A stretch of 8,269 bases of DNA from an uncultured Campylobacter sp. (GCF_937997405.1 NZ_CALKTL010000009.1:1-8269); one strand, 5' to 3'. Shown: positions 1-5,610, counted from the first letter of the stretch. Numbers and translations: made by a program. The notes: generated by a model from the letters alone, not told the origin.

Positions 1-12
1 GGGGGGTAGAAT
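1..12 (+). promoter_or_regulatory. Probable promoter of the Sel1-repeat gene, with a G-tract
   Basis: TAGAAT at 7-12 is a plausible sigma-70 -10 box (two differences from TATAAT), which would give a short leader of about 25 bases before the ATG at 43. It is directly preceded by six G bases that run off the window edge, so the tract may be longer. No -35 region can be judged because the upstream DNA is missing. The ribosome binding site AAGGA lies at 32-36, six bases before the start. Confidence 0.45.
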
Positions 13-42
13 TAGCCAAATTTTACCCGGAAAGGATACTAA

Positions 43-708
43 ATGAAAAAATCGCTATTTGCGTTAGCATTTATCGCTTGCTTTGCGTTCGGAGCGTCCG
101 AACTTGAGACGCTAGAAAAAGAGTGCAATGACGGTAATATGAAATCTTGCTTTTTCGCAGCCATCTGGCATAAAGATCCAGCTAAAAGGCATGAGCTATT
201 TAAAAAAGCTTGCGACGGAGGAGAGGATTTGGCTTGTAACGCTGTGATTGCTAAAATAATAAATGAAGATCCAAAGGAGGGTATCAAATTTGCCGAAAGA
301 AAATGCAGTGAGGGAAGCGGAATTAGCTGCTTAAATTTAGGGATGTTATATCATGCTGGAAAATTTGTAGAAAAAAATATAAAAGAGGCGATAAATTATT
401 ACGACAAGGCTTGTAATGCTAAGATAGGAGATGCCATCTCTTGCGAAAGTCTAATGAAAATGTATGATGAGGGTAAAGAGGTAAAAATGGATAAATTAAA
501 ATCGGGGGTTTATATGAAGAAAGGTTGTGATTTAGGTGATTGTGTCGCGTGCAATAACTTTGCAAATTTTAATTATTACACTATGAAAGATAAAAGCAAA
601 GCCGCGCAGTATTTTAAAAAAGCTTGCGATACATGCAAAGACGATCTTATTTTGCGAGAGTCGGAAATATATAAAGAATCCTGCGATATGTATGAGCTGC
701 TAAAATAG
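43..708 (+). CDS. Secreted cysteine-rich Sel1-repeat protein (Hcp-like)
   Basis: This 221-residue protein has a signal peptide: Lys2-Lys3, a hydrophobic stretch at 4-15, and a likely signal peptidase I site after Ala18 (AFGA). The mature part is a row of Sel1/TPR-like helical repeats with regularly paired cysteines: C28/C36, C57/C65, C88/C96, C124/C134 and C162/C170, most eight residues apart, then C195/C198 and C214. In the Helicobacter cysteine-rich protein (Hcp) family such pairs form disulfides that staple each helix pair, which fits a periplasmic or secreted location. Segments such as GMLYHAGKFVEKN near 100-112 and AAQYFKKACD near 187-196 are typical Sel1 units. AAGGA at 32-36 supports the ATG at 43. 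The gene is AT-rich: three sampled 60-base lines total 58 G+C of 180, against 70 of 120 for two lines of nfo. FIAC at 10-13 is a weak lipobox alternative. The exact function is unknown; Hcp-like proteins are often proposed to interact with the host or with protein partners. Confidence 0.9.
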   Translation: MKKSLFALAFIACFAFGASELETLEKECNDGNMKSCFFAAIWHKDPAKRHELFKKACDGGEDLACNAVIAKIINEDPKEGIKFAERKCSEGSGISCLNLGMLYHAGKFVEKNIKEAINYYDKACNAKIGDAISCESLMKMYDEGKEVKMDKLKSGVYMKKGCDLGDCVACNNFANFNYYTMKDKSKAAQYFKKACDTCKDDLILRESEIYKESCDMYELLK

Positions 709-1055
709 CGCGCCGAGCTGCAGCCGGTACAATACGCGTCGGCGGCGGTTTAAATCCCGCTGCATCTAAATTTAAATCGCGGCGGTATGCTGCTAAGCCC
801 AACGATAAAATTTTAAACTAATCGAATGCTCTTAAAGTAGAATTTAGCGTAAATTTACACGGATCCTGCACAGATTTTAACGCGAGCAAAGCGCTAAAGT
901 AAAGACGCGGCTATCACAAATAAAAGGAGTGCCAAAAGCATAGATTGGCACGCAGCAAAATTTTAAGTTAGAATTACGTAGCCTTATGCGCTTGCGTCTC
1001 CGCATGGATCAGGCAATTGCAAGATCGGAATTTACGCAGTCGCAAATATAAAGCT

Positions 1056-1132
1056 AAAGCTTAGCGCCAATTTTTTGATGTGGAATTTAGAATTTTAAAA
1101 TTCCTAGAGCTTCGAATTTGGCGCTGAGCCTT
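1056..1132. repeat. Long nested inverted repeat (stem-loop)
   Basis: Bases 1056-1070 pair with 1118-1132 over 15 positions with one mismatch (A1058/C1130) and one G-T pair (T1062/G1126). The core AGCGCCAA / TTGGCGCT is perfect. Inside lies a second stem, GGAATTT at 1082-1088 with AAATTCC at 1098-1104, around a 14-base palindrome. On either strand this would fold as a two-tier hairpin of about 77 bases. There is no T-run directly after it on the plus strand, so a simple intrinsic terminator is unlikely. Confidence 0.6.
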
Positions 1133-1207
1133 GAAATATCGTAGCGATAGAATTTTAAAATTTGCCACCGCATCGCTTTAAAAATATTGCTTGAAAATTT
1201 TAATTAT

Positions 1208-1249
1208 GCAGCGTAAAATTTTTCATTTTTGCCGCGACGCTGCGTTTTT
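1208..1249 (+). terminator. Terminator-shaped hairpin without an obvious gene
   Basis: GCAGCGT at 1208-1214 pairs perfectly with ACGCTGC at 1237-1243 around a 22-base loop, and GTTTTTC follows, with another T-run shortly after. The shape suits an intrinsic terminator read left to right, but the nearest plus-strand gene ends 500 bases upstream. If real, it would end a long trailer or an unannotated transcript. A 7-bp stem with such a loop could also be chance. Confidence 0.3.
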
Positions 1250-1376
1250 CTATAGTTTTTCTATAAAAATTTTGCTCTTTTGCTATGACGATGTGTTTTT
1301 CGTCGTAGAATTTCGCGACTTTTTTGACGCGGCATTCTTAACGCGCGATCCTCATTATTTTGCTTGTTAAAATTTA

Positions 1377-1470
1377 AGCGATAAATCCCACGATGTTAAA
1401 TTTGCACGACATAAGGCTCTTATCGCTGGCGCCACTTTGAAGCGAAATGAGATAAAATTCTACGTGGCGC
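1377..1470 (-). terminator. Possible nfo terminator, two adjacent hairpins
   Basis: Reading leftward from the nfo stop codon there is first a 7-bp stem (1464-1470 with 1429-1435, loop 28), then an 8-bp stem (1420-1427 with 1377-1384, core AGCGATAA/TTATCGCT, loop 35). After the second stem the minus strand reads TAAATTTTAAC, moderately T-rich. Both stems are perfect but their loops are long, so this is a tentative transcript end for nfo. Confidence 0.3.
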
Positions 1471-1482
1471 AAAAGGCCCCGG

Positions 1483-2337
1483 TTAGGCTTTACGGTGTCC
1501 TTGCATACTGCGCAAAAGTGCGATCTCCTCCGCCCAGAGGCTATCGTCGATCGTTTCTAAAATCAGCGGGATCTCGTCGATGTTCGGGTCGTTCATGATG
1601 TTTTCAAACGCCGCGAGCCCCAAAAATCCGCGCCCGAGGCTCTCGTGCCGATCTTTGCGCACGCTAAGCTCATTTTTCGTGTCGTTTAGGTGCATGCCGC
1701 TTAAAAATTTATAGCCGATCGCGCGGTCAAACTCGCTCATCGTGCGCTCGTAGGCCTGCGGGCTGCGGAGGTCGTATCCTGCGGCGAACGCGTGACAGGT
1801 GTCGATGCAGACGCCGATGCGATCTTTATTTGAAATTTTGTCGATCACGTAAGCGAGCTGAGCGAAATCATAGCCGAGATTGGAGCCCTGCCCGGCGGTA
1901 TTTTCGAGCACGAGCTTGACGCCACTAGTGTTTGCGATGGCGAAATTTAGCGATCCTGCGATATTATCCAGGCACACTTGAGCTGAAATTTCATTTAGAT
2001 GCGAGCCCGGATGAAAGTTTAAAAGCTTAAGTCCGAGCGCCTCGCAGCGGCGTATCTCGTCTATGAAGGCGTTTAGAGACTTCTCGCGCTCCGCCTCGCG
2101 CGGATGGCCCAAATTTATGAGGTAGCTATCGTGCACCAAGACATGCTCCGCGCCGATGCCGCTTTGCCTCAGCGCGTCCTTAAATGCGGCGATCTCCTCT
2201 GCACTAAGCGGCGGCGCGTCCCATCTGCGCTGATTTTTGACGAACATTGCAAACGCGTCCGCTCCGATCTTTGCGGCGTTTAACGGCGCGTTAGAAACCC
2301 CGCCGCTAGCACTCACGTGCGCTCCGATCCGCTTCAT
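1483..2337 (-). CDS. nfo: Endonuclease IV (AP endonuclease)
   Basis: Endonuclease IV cuts DNA 5' to abasic sites in base-excision repair and removes 3'-blocking groups; it acts in the cytoplasm as a monomeric TIM barrel with three zinc ions. The 284-residue length matches the E. coli enzyme (285). All nine metal ligands are present at the E. coli positions: H69, H109, E145, D179, H182, H216, D229, H231 and E261. The family signatures are clear: GAHVSASGG near the N-terminus, NFHPGSH at 107-113, LENTAGQG at 144-151, CIDTCHAFAAGYD at 177-189 and HLNDTK at 216-221. The start is set by a strong AGGAGGT, which lies at 2341-2347 on the minus strand, three bases before the ATG. The gene is transcribed alone from its own leader; the lipoprotein gene upstream on the same strand is 361 bases away. 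The gene is GC-rich and shows no damage. Confidence 0.97.
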   Translation of the reverse strand: MKRIGAHVSASGGVSNAPLNAAKIGADAFAMFVKNQRRWDAPPLSAEEIAAFKDALRQSGIGAEHVLVHDSYLINLGHPREAEREKSLNAFIDEIRRCEALGLKLLNFHPGSHLNEISAQVCLDNIAGSLNFAIANTSGVKLVLENTAGQGSNLGYDFAQLAYVIDKISNKDRIGVCIDTCHAFAAGYDLRSPQAYERTMSEFDRAIGYKFLSGMHLNDTKNELSVRKDRHESLGRGFLGLAAFENIMNDPNIDEIPLILETIDDSLWAEEIALLRSMQGHRKA

Positions 2338-2361
2338 TTTACCTCCTAAATTTTATTTTAC

Positions 2362-2373
2362 GCCGCACGCGGC
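2362..2373 (-). promoter_or_regulatory. Hairpin in the nfo leader
   Basis: On the minus strand GCCGCGTGCGGC forms a four-pair GC stem with a CGTG tetraloop, about 15 bases before the ribosome binding site of nfo. The identical 12-mer occurs downstream of infC at 8002-8013 on the plus strand, where it is also flanked by ATTTTG. Its role is unknown. Confidence 0.35.
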
Positions 2374-2394
2374 AAAATTTCATAAACCCGAGCC

Positions 2395-2434
2395 GCGCGC
2401 GAATTTTATAATTTTAAATGCGCGCTTTTTCTTT
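2395..2434 (+). terminator. Terminator-shaped element antisense to the nfo promoter
   Basis: GCGCGC (2395-2400) and ATTT (2403-2406) pair with AAAT (2416-2419) and GCGCGC (2420-2425), with a two-base bulge and a nine-base loop. TTTTTCTTT follows at 2426-2434. This is a good intrinsic-terminator shape read rightward, but no rightward gene precedes it; it would end any transcript antisense to nfo. Confidence 0.35.
2405..2410 (-). promoter_or_regulatory. nfo: Possible nfo promoter (-10 box)
   Basis: The minus strand reads TATAAA here, in an AT-rich patch within otherwise GC-rich DNA, which would place the transcript start roughly 60 bases before the nfo ATG. No convincing -35 hexamer is visible, which is usual for Campylobacter promoters. 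Confidence 0.4.
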
Positions 2435-2698
2435 CGCACATACGCTGCTTGGTAAATTTCGCCGTAAAGAGTCGGTGCAGAGCGTCAATAAAACCGCGCC
2501 GTTTGCGCAGCTTAGGCAGCTACCCAGCCGAGTAATGGAATTTTGACCGCTCGCGTCGTGTTTCGGGCGGCTGCTAGAGCGCATTATTCTCGCGCGCTTA
2601 CAAACGTGCGCTGCGCGAAATTTTACTCGTTCGCGATTTGCTCGCGCCGCCCTGCGGAGTAGTATTTCACGTGCTACGAATACTCGCCGCGCGAAATT

Positions 2699-3193
2699 TT
2701 ACTGTAGCTCGCGGATTTTGATCTTTACGCTGCGTTTTGAGTCGGCGAAGCTTATGGATCTTCCGCCGCCGTCCTTGTCGCGGCAAACCTTATAATCGAT
2801 AGAGCCGTCTTGCAGGCTTTGCGTGAGGCAACGGCGCTCGTCCGTGTCGCTGCCGCCGAAGATCGGCTTGCCGTCTAGGATTTGGCCTAGAAGCCCGCGG
2901 TAGTGCTCGGCGCCGAAGAATTTTTTATTGAAAACGAGCTCGTCGTCGCACGCGCCGTTCATGCAAATTTTATCGCCCTTTAAAACCAGGCTCAGCACGC
3001 TGATGCCGCTTGCATAAATTTGAACCTCGGTTTGGTTCTTAAATTTACGCATAAAGCCCGCGTCGCTGGTGCGAGTAATCGGCGAAATGACGGTGAAATT
3101 TACAGCTTGCGTGGAAGCGGGCTTGAGTGCGGTGGTAGCGCAGCCTGCGAGCAGAAGCGAAAGTGCAAGCGGCGCCAGAAAAGAGCATTTCAT
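2699..3193 (-). CDS. Lipoprotein of unknown function
   Basis: This 164-residue protein starts with a lipoprotein signal: MKCSF, a hydrophobic run, then the lipobox LLAGC at 14-18, so Cys18 should be lipidated and the mature protein anchored in the outer or inner membrane. The mature part is soluble-looking, with four cysteines: C77 and C82 (CMNGAC), then C122 and C137, which could form two disulfides. A segment around 87-113 (VFNKKFFGAEHYRGLLGQ and on to KPIF) looks like the conserved core of an epsilonproteobacterial lipoprotein family, but I cannot name it with confidence. The start is supported by AAGGA (minus strand, 3200-3204), six bases before the ATG. It diverges from the tRNA-Glu gene across 77 bases. 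The stop codon lies in the second copy of a 15-base direct repeat. Confidence 0.88.
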   Translation of the reverse strand: MKCSFLAPLALSLLLAGCATTALKPASTQAVNFTVISPITRTSDAGFMRKFKNQTEVQIYASGISVLSLVLKGDKICMNGACDDELVFNKKFFGAEHYRGLLGQILDGKPIFGGSDTDERRCLTQSLQDGSIDYKVCRDKDGGGRSISFADSKRSVKIKIRELQ

Positions 3194-3212
3194 AAATAAT
3201 CCTTAATTTAAG

Positions 3213-3240
3213 TTGGGTTTAAGTACGTCTTGAGTAGAAT
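3213..3240 (+). promoter_or_regulatory. Promoter of tRNA-Glu
   Basis: TTGGGT at 3213-3218 and TAGAAT at 3235-3240 are separated by 16 bases and resemble sigma-70 -35 and -10 hexamers. They would start a leader of roughly 25 bases before the tRNA. Read on the other strand, the overlapping TATTCT (3236-3241) could be a weak -10 box for the divergent lipoprotein gene. Confidence 0.5.
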
Positions 3241-3247
3241 ACCGCCT

Positions 3248-3268
3248 TTAATCTTAATACCAGATTAA
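3248..3268 (+). repeat. Inverted repeat in the pre-tRNA leader
   Basis: TTAATCT at 3248-3254 and AGATTAA at 3262-3268 are perfectly complementary with a seven-base loop. The stem ends two bases before the mature tRNA 5' end and would sit in the precursor leader removed by RNase P. It might aid processing or be chance. Confidence 0.35.
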
Positions 3269-3270
3269 GT

Positions 3271-3345
3271 GGCCCCTTCGTCTAACGGTTAGGACATCGC
3301 CCTTTCACGGCGGTAAAACGAGTTCGAATCTCGTAGGGGTCGCCA
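3271..3345 (+). tRNA. tRNA-Glu (anticodon TTC)
   Basis: The full cloverleaf can be drawn. The acceptor stem is 3271-3277 with 3335-3341 (seven pairs, one G-T). The D arm has the loop TAACGGTTA. The anticodon stem is 3297-3301 with 3309-3313 around the loop CTTTCAC, with anticodon TTC at 3304-3306. A four-base variable region follows, then the T arm is 3318-3322 with 3330-3334 around TTCGAAT. The discriminator base is G3342 and CCA is encoded at 3343-3345. TTC reads GAA and GAG codons for glutamate. In bacteria of this kind tRNA-Glu also supplies glutamate for haem synthesis by the C5 route. It appears to be a single gene, with AT-rich DNA after it and no clear GC terminator. Confidence 0.98.
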
Positions 3346-3541
3346 CTTCTAGTTTTAAAATTTTTTGACGCAAATCTTAATTTTTGTAAAATTCTGAAAT
3401 TTTATCTAACTACTAAATTCTAAAATTATGCGCTTTTGCTGCTTCCTGCGCTACAAAATTCCAAGACTGCAATAAAAATTCTACCTGATAATTTTAAAAT
3501 TTATCCCCGCCGAATTTACGTAATAAATTTTATGCGGACAT

Positions 3542-3622
3542 ATGGAACTTAATGAAATAAAACTCGCAAATTTAGCTCTTTCTAAAAAAAATTCGCTAAA
3601 TTTATTGAATGCAAAATTTTAA
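3542..3622 (+). CDS. Possible 26-residue leader ORF before the kinase-like gene
   Basis: An ATG at 3542 opens a 26-codon frame, MELNEIKLANLALSKKNSLN and six more residues, ending at TAA 3620-3622. It overlaps the start of the kinase-like gene by 14 bases. That downstream gene has no visible Shine-Dalgarno sequence, so translation through this small frame could help ribosomes reach its ATG. The small frame itself has only a weak upstream GCGGA (3534-3538), four bases before its ATG, and it could be a chance opening in AT-rich DNA. Confidence 0.25.
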   Translation: MELNEIKLANLALSKKNSLNLLNAKF

Positions 3623-4352
3623 AGAATATGTAAATGAAATTCTAAAAAATCATCCTGGCGAGCGCGTCACGAGCTTTAGTTTCGAGGGTGAGAAATACTG
3701 GCTAAAGCAGCCGGAACTGCGCATCCGCGGTGGATTGCTTACGAAAATATTTAAAGCAAATCCGAAAGCCGCTTTCGATTACGAAGCGCTAAAATGCGAG
3801 AGCCTGTACGCAGCCGGCGCGCCTGTGCCGCAGCTGGTGCTGCGAGACGAGAGCTTTTTCGTACTCAAAGACGGCGGCACGCCGGTGGACGAGGTGCTAA
3901 AAAGCTCGGATGAGGCATCTTGCGTGGCGCTCATTCAGGGCTACGCTGCGGCGTTAGCACATCTACATTCGCGCGGCTTCATACACGGCAGACCCGCACT
4001 GCGCGACGTCTTAGTAAAAAACGGCGAGATGAAATTTATAGATTTTGAAAATCGCGGCGAGCGCGGTGATCTGCAAAAAGCCAAAATGCGAGATTTTTTG
4101 CTGTTTGTCTATGATCTTTGTCGCGAAGGGCTGAACGAAGGCTTTGTGCGCGCAAGCATTTGCACCTACGCCTCAAGCGGCGGGCAGGATGTAGTGCAAA
4201 GTGCGTGGACTACGGTACTTGCGCTGCGTCCGATATATTTTATCGCCAGGCTCTTGCCGCAAAAATTTAAAGATCTAAACGCGCTCGTGCGCACGTTTGA
4301 GCTCTGCCTAAAAATAATTGAGGAAAACGATGATCAAAGAAAAACAAAGTAA
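3609..4352 (+). CDS. Kinase-fold protein (LPS-kinase/BUD32-like), function uncertain
   Basis: This 247-residue cytoplasmic protein has the layout of small bacterial kinase-fold proteins such as the LPS core and Kdo kinases and 'toluene tolerance' BUD32-like proteins. Visible parts are a beta-strand lysine in YWLKQ (K33), an alpha-C-like FDYEALKCESL (E59/E64), a hinge near FFVLKDGG, a catalytic-loop-like HGRPALRD at 126-133, and a metal-binding IDFE at 144-147. In the usual HxD(x4)N loop this aligns as H126, R128 in place of the catalytic Asp, and D133 in place of the Asn, so activity is doubtful or altered. Whether this is a shared trait of the subfamily cannot be checked here. The ATG at 3609 is the first after an in-frame TGA (3606-3608) and lacks a ribosome binding site. 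GATAAT at 3487-3492 may be its -10 box. The gene overlaps the following exporter gene by 23 bases, so the two are probably one transcript. A role in modifying a cell-envelope sugar or lipid is only a guess. Confidence 0.75.
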   Translation: MQNFKEYVNEILKNHPGERVTSFSFEGEKYWLKQPELRIRGGLLTKIFKANPKAAFDYEALKCESLYAAGAPVPQLVLRDESFFVLKDGGTPVDEVLKSSDEASCVALIQGYAAALAHLHSRGFIHGRPALRDVLVKNGEMKFIDFENRGERGDLQKAKMRDFLLFVYDLCREGLNEGFVRASICTYASSGGQDVVQSAWTTVLALRPIYFIARLLPQKFKDLNALVRTFELCLKIIEENDDQRKTK

Positions 4353-5535
4353 ATTCGTTAAATTTAAATTGGTGATTATACTCGCCTATATGTCTGCTCT
4401 GGCGCCACTTTCGACCGATATGTATTTGCCCGCGCTGGAAAAGGTAAAGGCAAGCTTTGCTACGAGCGAGTTTTACACTCAGCTATCGGTTGTGAGTTTT
4501 TTCATCGCTTTTGCGCTAGGACAGCTCGTTTATGGGCCGCTAAGCGATAAATTTGGTCGTAAAAAGCCGCTATACGCGGGCATTTTGCTTTTCATATGTG
4601 CGTCGCTTGCTTGTGTGAGCTTTGATAGCGTTTATGCGTTTATATTTTTTAGGTTTTTGCAAGCTTTGGGCGGGTGTGCGGGAGTGGTACTTGCGAGAGC
4701 TGTAATTAACGATAAATTTGAGTTGCACGAGGCTGCGGCGATGTTTGCGCTGATGATGGTCGTGGGCTCGCTAGCACCGATGCTAGCACCAACTCTAGGC
4801 GGATTTGTTCTAGATTTTTTCTCGTGGCAAGCGATTTTTGCGATTTTGTTCGCTCTTGGAATTTTACTTTTTGCATTTATATTTTTCGGACTCGACGAGA
4901 GCGCGCAGATAGACGGGACTGCTACACTTAGCGTAAAAGGCGTGCTTGGCGAATACGGCATAATCTTGCGAAATAAAGAATTTATGCGCTATACGCTAGG
5001 TTTTGCGGTTGCGATGAGCGCGCTTTTTGCTTATATCACGGGCTCTAGCTTTATATTTTTGGGCTATTATGGGCTGGGCGAGCATGCCTTTGGCGTAATA
5101 TTTGGCATCAACGCTCTTGGGATGACCCTCGTTTCGGCACTAAATGCCAAACTCGTGCAAAATCGCGAACCTGCGGCTTTATTAAATTTCGGCATAATAG
5201 CGATGCTTGCGATGAGCCTGATTTTGCTCGCATGCTCTATGCTTGACCTTCCTTTCATCTGCTTTGAGGCTTCGCTTTTTGTATTGCTTTCGTCCCTTGG
5301 CTTTGTTGCGCCTAACGCCACGACGCTTGCGATGGCGCTGTATAAGGACGGCAACTCTGGCGCAGCTTCGGCGGTACTGGGGACTGCGCAATTTGCTATC
5401 GCCGGGGCTATTTCGTTTATCGTAGGTGCAGTGGGAGCGAATAAGCCGTTTTTGCTCGCAAGTGTGATGGCGATTTGTGCTCTTTGTGCGAACGCTGTGT
5501 ATTTTTTATTGCGAGAAAAGAATCAAAAATTTTAA
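4330..5535 (+). CDS. MFS drug-resistance transporter, Bcr/CflA family
   Basis: This is a 401-residue inner-membrane proton-driven exporter of the 12-helix DHA1 type; Bcr/CflA members export bicyclomycin, chloramphenicol-like compounds or other small molecules. Hydrophobic segments are evenly spread, beginning near residues 13-32 and ending near 370-392. Family marks are STDMYLPA at 28-35 at the end of helix 1, the MFS motif A GPLSDKFGRKKP at 69-80 between helices 2 and 3, RFLQALGGCAGVVLARAVI in helix 4, and LAPMLAPTLGG at 149-159, the exporter-type motif C region in helix 5. I chose the ATG at 4330 because GAGGA at 4320-4324 is spaced five bases before it; a TTG at 4318 would add four residues but has no ribosome binding site. 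It overlaps the kinase-like gene by 23 bases, implying coupled expression. The substrate cannot be told from the sequence. An AT-only hairpin and T-run just after the stop (about 5525-5550) may end the transcript. Confidence 0.93.
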   Translation: MIKEKQSKFVKFKLVIILAYMSALAPLSTDMYLPALEKVKASFATSEFYTQLSVVSFFIAFALGQLVYGPLSDKFGRKKPLYAGILLFICASLACVSFDSVYAFIFFRFLQALGGCAGVVLARAVINDKFELHEAAAMFALMMVVGSLAPMLAPTLGGFVLDFFSWQAIFAILFALGILLFAFIFFGLDESAQIDGTATLSVKGVLGEYGIILRNKEFMRYTLGFAVAMSALFAYITGSSFIFLGYYGLGEHAFGVIFGINALGMTLVSALNAKLVQNREPAALLNFGIIAMLAMSLILLACSMLDLPFICFEASLFVLLSSLGFVAPNATTLAMALYKDGNSGAASAVLGTAQFAIAGAISFIVGAVGANKPFLLASVMAICALCANAVYFLLREKNQKF

Positions 5536-5575
5536 TTTTAATATTTTTTAAATTTATCGTTAAGGATTGATTAGC

Positions 5576-5581
5576 TAGAAT
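5576..5581 (+). promoter_or_regulatory. thrS: thrS promoter (-10 box)
   Basis: TAGAAT follows a T-rich stretch with TTTATC at about the -35 position (5553-5558), a pattern common in Campylobacter sigma-70 promoters. The transcript would start near 5588, giving a leader of about 50 bases that begins just before the hairpin at 5592-5610. The MFS gene ends 40 bases upstream, so read-through is also possible. Confidence 0.5.
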
Positions 5582-5591
5582 TAGCTCTCGT

Positions 5592-5610
5592 TCTTTCAGT
5601 GTAAGAAAGA
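5592..5610 (+). promoter_or_regulatory. thrS: thrS leader hairpin with an anticodon-like loop
   Basis: TCTTTC (5592-5597) pairs perfectly with GAAAGA (5605-5610) around the seven-base loop AGTGTAA. In tRNA numbering the loop bases 34-36 are TGT, a threonine anticodon, followed by A37 and A38 as in many tRNAs; position 33 is G instead of the usual T. E. coli ThrRS represses its own translation by binding a leader hairpin that imitates the tRNA-Thr anticodon arm just upstream of the ribosome binding site, and this hairpin lies in the same place (28 to 46 bases before the ATG). The size, loop and position fit such an operator; the function is inferred. Confidence 0.45.

Larger units (their letters stand above)
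709..1482. other. Long intergenic region with inverted repeats, no gene seen
   Basis: No open frame of useful length with a ribosome binding site is visible here on either strand. The sequence alternates GC-rich patches with AT palindromes such as GAATTTTAAAATTC. It holds several inverted repeats: 711-716/739-744 (a weak terminator candidate for the Sel1 gene, loop 22), 929-935/945-951, the large nested one at 1056-1132, 1143-1148/1172-1177, 1208-1214/1237-1243 followed by a T-rich tail, and 1283-1291/1300-1308. The short ones are near what chance would give; the 1056-1132 structure is not. It could hold a small RNA or be the remnant of lost DNA. Neither can be shown from the sequence alone. 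Confidence 0.6.
2338..2698. other. Intergenic region: nfo leader plus non-coding DNA
   Basis: No supported gene lies between the lipoprotein stop and the nfo start. The right part contains GC-rich, partly repetitive sequence, including a 15-base direct repeat GCGCGAAATTTTACT at 2613-2627 and 2689-2703; the second copy overlaps the end of the lipoprotein gene. An imperfect inverted repeat (GCGGAGTA at 2655-2662 with TACTCGCCGC at 2681-2690, two-base bulge) lies just after that gene and might mark its transcript end, but no T-run follows. The left part (2338-2410) is the probable nfo leader. Confidence 0.6.

Noticed and set aside
70..81. Lipobox-like FIAC at residues 10-13 of the Sel1 protein
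   Set aside because: Phe at position -3 and the very short hydrophobic run before Cys13 fit a lipoprotein poorly; AFGA at 15-18 is a better signal peptidase I site.
709..1482. CRISPR array or degraded gene in the long gap
   Set aside because: There are no regularly spaced direct repeats of 24-40 bases, and no frame yields a recognisable protein fragment when read across stops.
2237..2455. 72-residue plus-strand reading frame opposite the nfo start
   Set aside because: It lies mostly antisense to the conserved nfo N-terminus, has no ribosome binding site and shows no recognisable protein features.
3271..3608. tRNA-Glu as an attachment site for an integrated element
   Set aside because: No integrase gene and no second copy of the tRNA 3' end are visible in the window.
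4318..4332. TTG start at 4318 for the exporter
   Set aside because: It adds four residues without a ribosome binding site; the GAGGA at 4320-4324 serves the ATG at 4330.
4632..5425. Several open frames on the minus strand and in an alternate plus frame within the exporter gene
   Set aside because: They are antisense or frame-shifted shadows of a clearly conserved membrane protein, with low-complexity Ser/Ala/Arg composition and no start signals.
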